From positions 62,001 to 126,000 of the forward strand of contig CANLMQ010000002.1 of the NCBI GenBank assembly GCA_947492175.1: a DNA stretch of 64,000 nucleotides. The letters run 5' to 3'. Below are positions 58,972 to 64,000 of the stretch, one piece after another. This DNA is from an uncultured Draconibacterium sp. GTDB taxonomy: Bacteria > Bacteroidota > Bacteroidia > Bacteroidales > Prolixibacteraceae. The translations under genes were made by a program, and so were the position numbers. Each line of letters opens with the position of its first letter. Position 1 is the stretch's first letter. Below the pieces are notes generated by a model that was not told the DNA's origin, did no database searches, and worked only from the letters and a program-made list of their open reading frames with translations.

Positions 58972-61548
58972 TTAACTAATCCATTTTACATACTTGAAAT
59001 CCTGGCGGTGAGGCAGTGCCTCATGCTTTGGAAATAAGCGAAAACTGTAAGCAAATGATCCGGGATGATCAGGCTTAATTACATTTTTGTAACAACACAC
59101 AGTTCCTTCGCATTTTTCTCCGTCAAATTCCAATATATCTACAATTTTATCTTTTCCGTCTTCATGCTCAGTTATTACTACCTCCAAACCAACTTCCGTT
59201 GTTGTTAATCCCTGCAAATCAACCCAAACACGAACCGGATATTTATCACCCATCACCATTTTATGGGTTATTCCTTCAATTATTTCAATCTTTTTCACTT
59301 CAATGGCATCCCATTTCGAAACAACTTTGGATTTCCATCCCGCCAATTCTTTTGCAAGTTTAAAACTTTCAGCTTTTATTTTATTTGCACGGTCGAACTG
59401 CGGATTGTAATATCTGTCCTGGTAATCTTTAATCATTCGTCCGGTAGTAAAATTTGGCGCCACATTTGCCAATGTGTTTTTAACATATTTCACCCATTTC
59501 TCCGGCACATCTTCTGAATTACGGTTATAATAAGCTTTTACAACATCATTTTCTAAAATATTATAAATAGTTTCCGCATCCAGCTCATCCTGAAAATCCT
59601 GTACATCGTATGTACGTTCGGCCGGCAATGCCCAACCGGCATCTTTTTGATATCCTTCAACCCACCAACCGTCAAGAACCGAAAAATGAAGTGTTCCGTT
59701 CATCACTCCCTTTTCGCCACTGGTACCCGATGCTTCCAACGGACGTGTTGGCGTATTCATCCACACATCGACACCCTGAAGCAACATTTTTGCCAGGTTC
59801 ATGTCGTAATTCTGGACAAAAAGAATTTTTCCCCTGAATTCAGGACGTTTTGAAACCTCAACAATATTTCGAATCAGGTCTTGTCCTGCCTTATCCGCCG
59901 GATGTGCTTTCCCTGCAAAAATAAACTGTACCGGACGCTCAGGATTATTTACAATTCGTTCCAAACGATCGAGGTTACGGAATAGCAGATGAGCTCGTTT
60001 ATATGTAGCAAATCTCCTCGCAAACCCAATGGTTAAGGTATTGGGATTTAATTTACCAACAACTTCAGAAATAAGTTTCGGATTTTCAGAGCGCTTAATC
60101 CAGTTATCGGCGAAACGTTGTTTCACATAGTTCACCATTTTCTGCCGAAGCTTTTTTCGCAGCTCCCATATTTCGGCATCCGGAACCTTATAAATATTCT
60201 TCCAAACATCAAAATTAAGCTGCGTCTCCGGGAATTCTTCACCAAAATATTTTTTATGAATATCTTTCCATTCCTGTGCAGCCCAGGTCGGATAATGAAC
60301 CCCATTGGTAACATAGCCAATTTCGAGTTCTTCTTCCATATACCCTTTGTATAAGTCTTTTAACACTGCCTTACTTACATCGCCATGCAACATACTTACC
60401 CCGTTTATTCCGTGCGAAAGATTGCTGGCCAGGTAACTCATATTAAAATGATCTTCTTCTTTAGCGGCTTTACCCAGCATTTCAAATTCGTCCCATTCCA
60501 ATCCCAGTTTTGTAGTAAAGAATCCCATATAATGCCGGAACATGCCAAGATGAAACGAATCGTGACCTGCAGGAACCGGAGTGTGTGTTGTAAATACAGT
60601 AGATGCACTCACCACTTCTTTGGCTTCGGCAAATGTTAAGTTTTCATTCTGAATAAGATTTGAAATTCGTTCAATTCCAATAAATGCCGCATGACCTTCG
60701 TTACAATGATAAATATCTGAATTGTATCCAAGTTTGTTAAGGGCTTTAATCCCACCCAAACCAAGAAGCATTTCCTGCTTCAGACGATTTTCGTTATCGC
60801 CACCATAAAGATGATGTGTTACAAAACGATCGGCTTCATTATTTTCAAGATGGTCGGCATCGAGTAAATACAATTTTACCGAACCAACATTGGTTTGCCA
60901 AACTCGTGCAATTAATTTTCTTCCCGGATAATCTACTGCAACACTCACCCAGTTTCCATCACCATCAAGTGCCGGTTCAACCGGTATTTTTGAAAATTGC
61001 TGGGCATCGTAATTAGCCATCTGCTCGCCATGCAAATTCAAGGTTTGTTTAAAATAACCATAGCGGTACAATAAGCCAACAGCAACCAGGTTCACTTTCG
61101 AATCGCTGGCTTCCTTTAAGTAATCACCAGCCAAAATACCCAATCCACCCGAAAAAATCTTCAAACTATCGTGCAGCCCGTATTCCATACTGAAATAGGC
61201 AATTTCCGGGCCTCCCATATTTTTGCGGGCCTCCAGATAATTTGTAAACAATTCGGCAACATAGTGCATTTTACCCCGAAAATGTTCATCGCTTTCCAAC
61301 TCCTTGTAACGGTTATAGCTTACACGATCCAACAATACTATTGGATTGTGCTCACATTCTTCCCAAATCTCAGCATCAATATATTGAAACAATTCGCGGG
61401 CTTCTGTATTCCAAACCCACCACAAATTTTTCGACAAATCGCGCAGAGGAGCCAAGCTCTCGGGCAAATTTGATTCAACAATTATTCTCTTCCAAACCGG
61501 TTCCCCAATAACCGGATTCTGTATAAATCTTACTTTTTCTTTTTCCAT
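58972..61548 (-). CDS. glgP: Alpha-glucan phosphorylase (GT35, DUF3417 type)
   Basis: 858 residues. The N-terminal DUF3417 segment has APLRDLSKNLWWVWNTEARELFQ (about 30-52). The catalytic core includes EIAYFSMEYGLHDSLKIFSGGLGILAGDYLKEASD, and VFTTHTPVPAGHDSFHLGM. The pyridoxal-phosphate motif RPLEASGTSGEKGVMNGTLHFSVLDGWW contains the Lys. It phosphorolyses alpha-1,4-glucan to glucose-1-phosphate. The C-terminal 150 residues form an extra domain seen in this subfamily. It lies 123 bases after a GH57 gene, in a glycogen cluster. Confidence 0.94.
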   Translation of the reverse strand: MEKEKVRFIQNPVIGEPVWKRIIVESNLPESLAPLRDLSKNLWWVWNTEARELFQYIDAEIWEECEHNPIVLLDRVSYNRYKELESDEHFRGKMHYVAELFTNYLEARKNMGGPEIAYFSMEYGLHDSLKIFSGGLGILAGDYLKEASDSKVNLVAVGLLYRYGYFKQTLNLHGEQMANYDAQQFSKIPVEPALDGDGNWVSVAVDYPGRKLIARVWQTNVGSVKLYLLDADHLENNEADRFVTHHLYGGDNENRLKQEMLLGLGGIKALNKLGYNSDIYHCNEGHAAFIGIERISNLIQNENLTFAEAKEVVSASTVFTTHTPVPAGHDSFHLGMFRHYMGFFTTKLGLEWDEFEMLGKAAKEEDHFNMSYLASNLSHGINGVSMLHGDVSKAVLKDLYKGYMEEELEIGYVTNGVHYPTWAAQEWKDIHKKYFGEEFPETQLNFDVWKNIYKVPDAEIWELRKKLRQKMVNYVKQRFADNWIKRSENPKLISEVVGKLNPNTLTIGFARRFATYKRAHLLFRNLDRLERIVNNPERPVQFIFAGKAHPADKAGQDLIRNIVEVSKRPEFRGKILFVQNYDMNLAKMLLQGVDVWMNTPTRPLEASGTSGEKGVMNGTLHFSVLDGWWVEGYQKDAGWALPAERTYDVQDFQDELDAETIYNILENDVVKAYYNRNSEDVPEKWVKYVKNTLANVAPNFTTGRMIKDYQDRYYNPQFDRANKIKAESFKLAKELAGWKSKVVSKWDAIEVKKIEIIEGITHKMVMGDKYPVRVWVDLQGLTTTEVGLEVVITEHEDGKDKIVDILEFDGEKCEGTVCCYKNVIKPDHPGSFAYSFRLFPKHEALPHRQDFKYVKWIS

Positions 61549-61671
61549 CTCCTTACATTTTAAATTTCAGCACATTATACTGATCAATTCAGTGTCAAAA
61601 ATAGACGATCCTTAACAATTATAGTTCGTTTTACGATTATCGTTAAGCTAATTTAATGTTGCATAACATAT

Positions 61672-63000
61672 TTATCTTTTCTTTCGAGAGGTAATTTTTC
61701 GCCTTTTCGCCTTTTGTAAACGAAGCAGATCGGCTTCCATTTTTTTTATTTTTTCCTCTTTTTCTTCTACCAGTTTATGTAGTGCCGCAATTTCACTTTC
61801 CACTTCATTTTCGGGCACAAAAGTATTTAGCCTGATTTTGAAATCACTCAACACATTCATGTAGTTTATAAAAGCTTCGTACGGCGAATCAAAAGGATTA
61901 AATGACTTATGTACTTCTCCATCGGAGAAATATTTTGTAGACATGTAGTAAAAATGGTTGCTCCCCTGCAGGTAATTCCAGTCCTTCAACATTCCAGGAT
62001 TGGTGCATTTTCCCATTTGATGTTTCATATCGTATAACTTAGCAAAGGCCTCTTTTTGCATTCCGTTACCAAGCCAGGCTGTAAGATCACGTTCTTCATC
62101 GGCCCAAGAAATAGGATGCGGAACACTTACCATGGAAACAGGTTGTAGTTTTTCTGCTACTTCTGATAGTGTAGCAAATTCCAGTTCTTTACTTTTTACA
62201 ATTTTTGTGGCAAGTGCTTCTATAAAATTAAAAATTCCTGTTTCTTCTTTTAGCCTTTCGCCAAATGCTTCGTAACTTAAAAACAGGTTTACCACTTCTT
62301 CGTTCGCATCAAGTTTATCAAGCCAATCGACATATTTATCTGCTGTCAAAGGGAATTCCGACCAGTTTTTGTTTGAAAAACGGAAGGCAATATCATCACT
62401 GAGCTTGAAATTACGCATCAATACTTTTAAGCGCGGATTTATGGCATTCACATACATAAAGTTTGGGCTTTTCCAACCCAAAATATGTTTGGCTCCTTCG
62501 GTTAACATTGCCGAAAATCCCATATTTGCTATATGTTCTCCAATCTCGTCAGAATAGATCATTTCCGTATTGCGGAATACACGTGGTTTGTGTCCAAACA
62601 AGCCAAATATCCTTTCGTCGTGTTGTTTTACCTGATCTTCAAAAATATCTTTGTCTTTTAACGAAGCCAGCGAATGAGAATAGGTTTCTGACAAAAACTC
62701 AACGCATCCGGACTTTGCCAGTTTTTGAAACGACTCAATAACCTCGGGAGCGTACAACTCAAATTGTTCCAAAGCTACTCCGGTTATCGAAAATGCAACT
62801 TTGAATTTTCCATTCAGTTTATCGGCCAGTTCCAGCAACAACTTGTTGGTTGGCAAATAACTTTTTTCGGCAACTTTCCGCATAATGGTTTCATTGGAAT
62901 AATCATCGTAATAATAATGATCGCTGCCTATATCGAAAAACCTGTACCGACGATGTCGAAACGGTTGATGTACCTGAAATAATAAACAAATTGACTTCAT
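61672..63000 (-). CDS. GH57 family glycoside hydrolase
   Basis: 442 residues from the ATG at 63000; the GTG at 63009 repeats Met-Lys-Ser and is less likely. The GH57 start CLLFQVHQPFRHRRYRFFDIG is clear, with VEFLSETYSHSLASL (Glu nucleophile region), NTEMIYSDEIGEHIANMGFSAMLTEGAKHILGW, and LFLSYEAFGERLKEETGIFNF. The C-terminus is a basic coiled coil (LHKLVEEKEEKIKKMEADLLRLQ). Characterised relatives are alpha-amylases or 4-alpha-glucanotransferases. It sits between the GT4 synthase and the phosphorylase and likely trims or rearranges glycogen. Confidence 0.9.
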   Translation of the reverse strand: MKSICLLFQVHQPFRHRRYRFFDIGSDHYYYDDYSNETIMRKVAEKSYLPTNKLLLELADKLNGKFKVAFSITGVALEQFELYAPEVIESFQKLAKSGCVEFLSETYSHSLASLKDKDIFEDQVKQHDERIFGLFGHKPRVFRNTEMIYSDEIGEHIANMGFSAMLTEGAKHILGWKSPNFMYVNAINPRLKVLMRNFKLSDDIAFRFSNKNWSEFPLTADKYVDWLDKLDANEEVVNLFLSYEAFGERLKEETGIFNFIEALATKIVKSKELEFATLSEVAEKLQPVSMVSVPHPISWADEERDLTAWLGNGMQKEAFAKLYDMKHQMGKCTNPGMLKDWNYLQGSNHFYYMSTKYFSDGEVHKSFNPFDSPYEAFINYMNVLSDFKIRLNTFVPENEVESEIAALHKLVEEKEEKIKKMEADLLRLQKAKRRKITSRKKR

Positions 63001-63012
63001 ACTCTTCACTGT

Positions 63013-63999
63013 TTAATTGCCTGCTAAAACGTCAATATATACTTGTTTCACATGGTGGGCCGAGTTAATCCATTTTAACGATTCTACCTCGTGTTTTCCT
63101 TCCTTTTTAAAATGGTCTGCCAGCGAGGTATATTTTAATACGCCATAAATTGCGTCGGCCATTGCATACGTATCCCAAAAATCTATCTTAATGGCATTCT
63201 TCAATATTTCGGCAACACCAGATTGGTTTGAAATGATAACCGGCACTTGTAGCTGCATGGCTTCCAGCGGAACAATTCCAAATGGCTCTGAAACCGAAGG
63301 CATCACAAAAACATCCGTCATATTAAACAAACTCTGTACATCGTTGCCTTTTAAAAAGCCGGTAAAATGAAATTTATCTGCTATTCCCAGATCTGCAATC
63401 CGCGTTACCATAGCATTCATTAAATCACCGCTTCCGGCCATTACAAAACGTACATTTTGCATTTTCTTCAAAACCAGACTGGCTGCTTCAATAAAATATT
63501 CAGGACCTTTTTGCAAGGTTATTCTTCCCAAAAAAGTAACTACCTTTTCGTTAACACCCTTTGGAGGCAAACTTGCCGACTCATCGTTTACCGGTTCAAC
63601 GGCATTGTATACCGTCACTACCTTTTCTGCAGGTATTCCATACTTTTCAATTACAATATTCCGGGTTAAATTGCTTACCGTAATTATTTTATCGGCTGTT
63701 TCCATTCCTTCGCGCTCGATGCTGTAAACTTTTTGATTTACATTTCCTCCACTCCTGTCGAAATCGGTAGCATGCACATGCACAACCAAAGGTTTACCGG
63801 TGGCTCTTTTAGCAGCAATTCCTGCCGGATAAGCCAGCCAGTCGTGTGCATGAATTACATCAAAATCATTTTCAAGCGCAATAACACGAGCAACCAGGGC
63901 GTAATTTTTTATCTCCTGTATTAAACCGGGACCGTAGGCACCGCTAAAACTAATTTTTGCATTGCCGTCGGTTTCAACAAATTTTACCCGTCCGGGATA
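63013..63999 (-). CDS. GT4 glycosyltransferase, glycogen-synthase-like (5' end beyond window)
   Basis: The frame runs open to the right edge, giving 328 codons. A TTG-initiated frame from 63789 is only an artefact, because the upstream residues are typical: ETDGNAKISFSGAYGPGL and FDVIHAHDWLAYPAGIAAKRATGKPLVVHVHATDFDR. The later GRITLQKGPEYFIEAA and PSVSEPFGIVPLEAMQLQVPVIISNQSGVAEIL are the GT4 donor motifs. In Bacteroidota this gene type, next to GH57 and GT35 genes, elongates alpha-glucan from a nucleotide sugar. It ends 12 bases before the GH57 start. Confidence 0.88.
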   Translation of the reverse strand, partial: YPGRVKFVETDGNAKISFSGAYGPGLIQEIKNYALVARVIALENDFDVIHAHDWLAYPAGIAAKRATGKPLVVHVHATDFDRSGGNVNQKVYSIEREGMETADKIITVSNLTRNIVIEKYGIPAEKVVTVYNAVEPVNDESASLPPKGVNEKVVTFLGRITLQKGPEYFIEAASLVLKKMQNVRFVMAGSGDLMNAMVTRIADLGIADKFHFTGFLKGNDVQSLFNMTDVFVMPSVSEPFGIVPLEAMQLQVPVIISNQSGVAEILKNAIKIDFWDTYAMADAIYGVLKYTSLADHFKKEGKHEVESLKWINSAHHVKQVYIDVLAGN

Positions 64000-64000
64000 C

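Noticed and set aside
61596..61603. TATTTTTG on the minus strand as a glgP promoter
   Set aside because: Weak match without a -33 TTTG, and the gap to the GH57 gene is short enough for co-transcription.
63013..63789. Glycosyltransferase starting at TTG 63789
   Set aside because: The frame continues upstream to the window edge with conserved GT4 residues (VIHAHDWLAYPAG), so the gene is cut by the edge and does not start there.
1..64000. CRISPR array, insertion sequence, prophage or integron
   Set aside because: No regularly spaced repeats, transposase, integrase or phage structural genes were seen on reading both strands.

Overview
The window looks like chromosomal DNA from a Bacteroidota bacterium, probably Bacteroidia and possibly a Marinilabiliales/Prolixibacteraceae-type anaerobe. 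The order-level guess is weak. The phylum call rests on repeated TAnnTTTG -7 promoter boxes with an upstream TTTG, on families typical of the phylum (TonB-dependent receptor with DUF4249 partner, DUF4837 lipoprotein, S46 dipeptidyl peptidase, DUF5107-TPR protein, PorT-like barrels), and on weak Shine-Dalgarno sequences. Gene density is high. I saw no insertion sequence, prophage, CRISPR array or rRNA. There is one tRNA, and both window edges cut a gene.

Layout. 1-9.5 kb: partial creatininase, outer-membrane barrel, DEAD-box helicase, DJ-1/PfpI protein, GNAT, CPBP protease, a 48-residue membrane protein, VOC/AraC pair, inositol-phosphatase-like enzyme, and an ahpC-osmC peroxide-defence operon. 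9.8-15.8 kb: Tat-exported Gfo/Idh/MocA oxidoreductase, tRNA(CAU), DUF2490 barrel, exported DUF5107-TPR protein. 16.2-30.4 kb: an accessory block of small-molecule redox enzymes (cyclase family, nitroreductase, SDR, MDR reductase, a frameshifted CHMI), two AraC-type regulators (one fused to TolB/FlgO-like and TPR domains), and a DUF4260/TonB receptor/DUF4249/DUF4386/barrel/EamA cluster. Four promoters in this block share GTCCGA/TCCGAAC operator repeats at fixed distance upstream of TAC(A/T)TTTG, which suggests one regulon.

31-38.7 kb: a methionine operon led by a SAM riboswitch. It is followed by a short ORF ending Met-Cys-Met-Gln-Arg-Arg-Phe overlapping alternative hairpins, then the methanogen-type homocysteine synthesis trio (DUF39 protein, NIL-ferredoxin, UPF0280), full-length MetH and MetF. 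Together these could take sulfur and aspartate semialdehyde to methionine. 38.7-43.5 kb: DUF4837 lipoprotein and an envelope operon (M23 peptidase, Dxr, RseP, TatA). 44-52.4 kb: S46 peptidase, RNase HI, phosphatidylserine decarboxylase homologue with an unusual lipobox, ECF sigma/anti-sigma/barrel unit, small lipoprotein, RNase HII, GT4. 52.5-56 kb: flippase, DUF3267 protein, frr, pyrH. 56.6-64 kb: acyl-CoA synthetase with XRE-cupin regulator, and a glycogen cluster (GT35 phosphorylase, GH57, GT4 synthase cut by the window edge).

The two most interesting regions are the shared-operator regulon around the AraC pair and the SAM riboswitch/leader-peptide control region of the homocysteine operon. 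All family assignments are by eye from motifs; no database search was possible.
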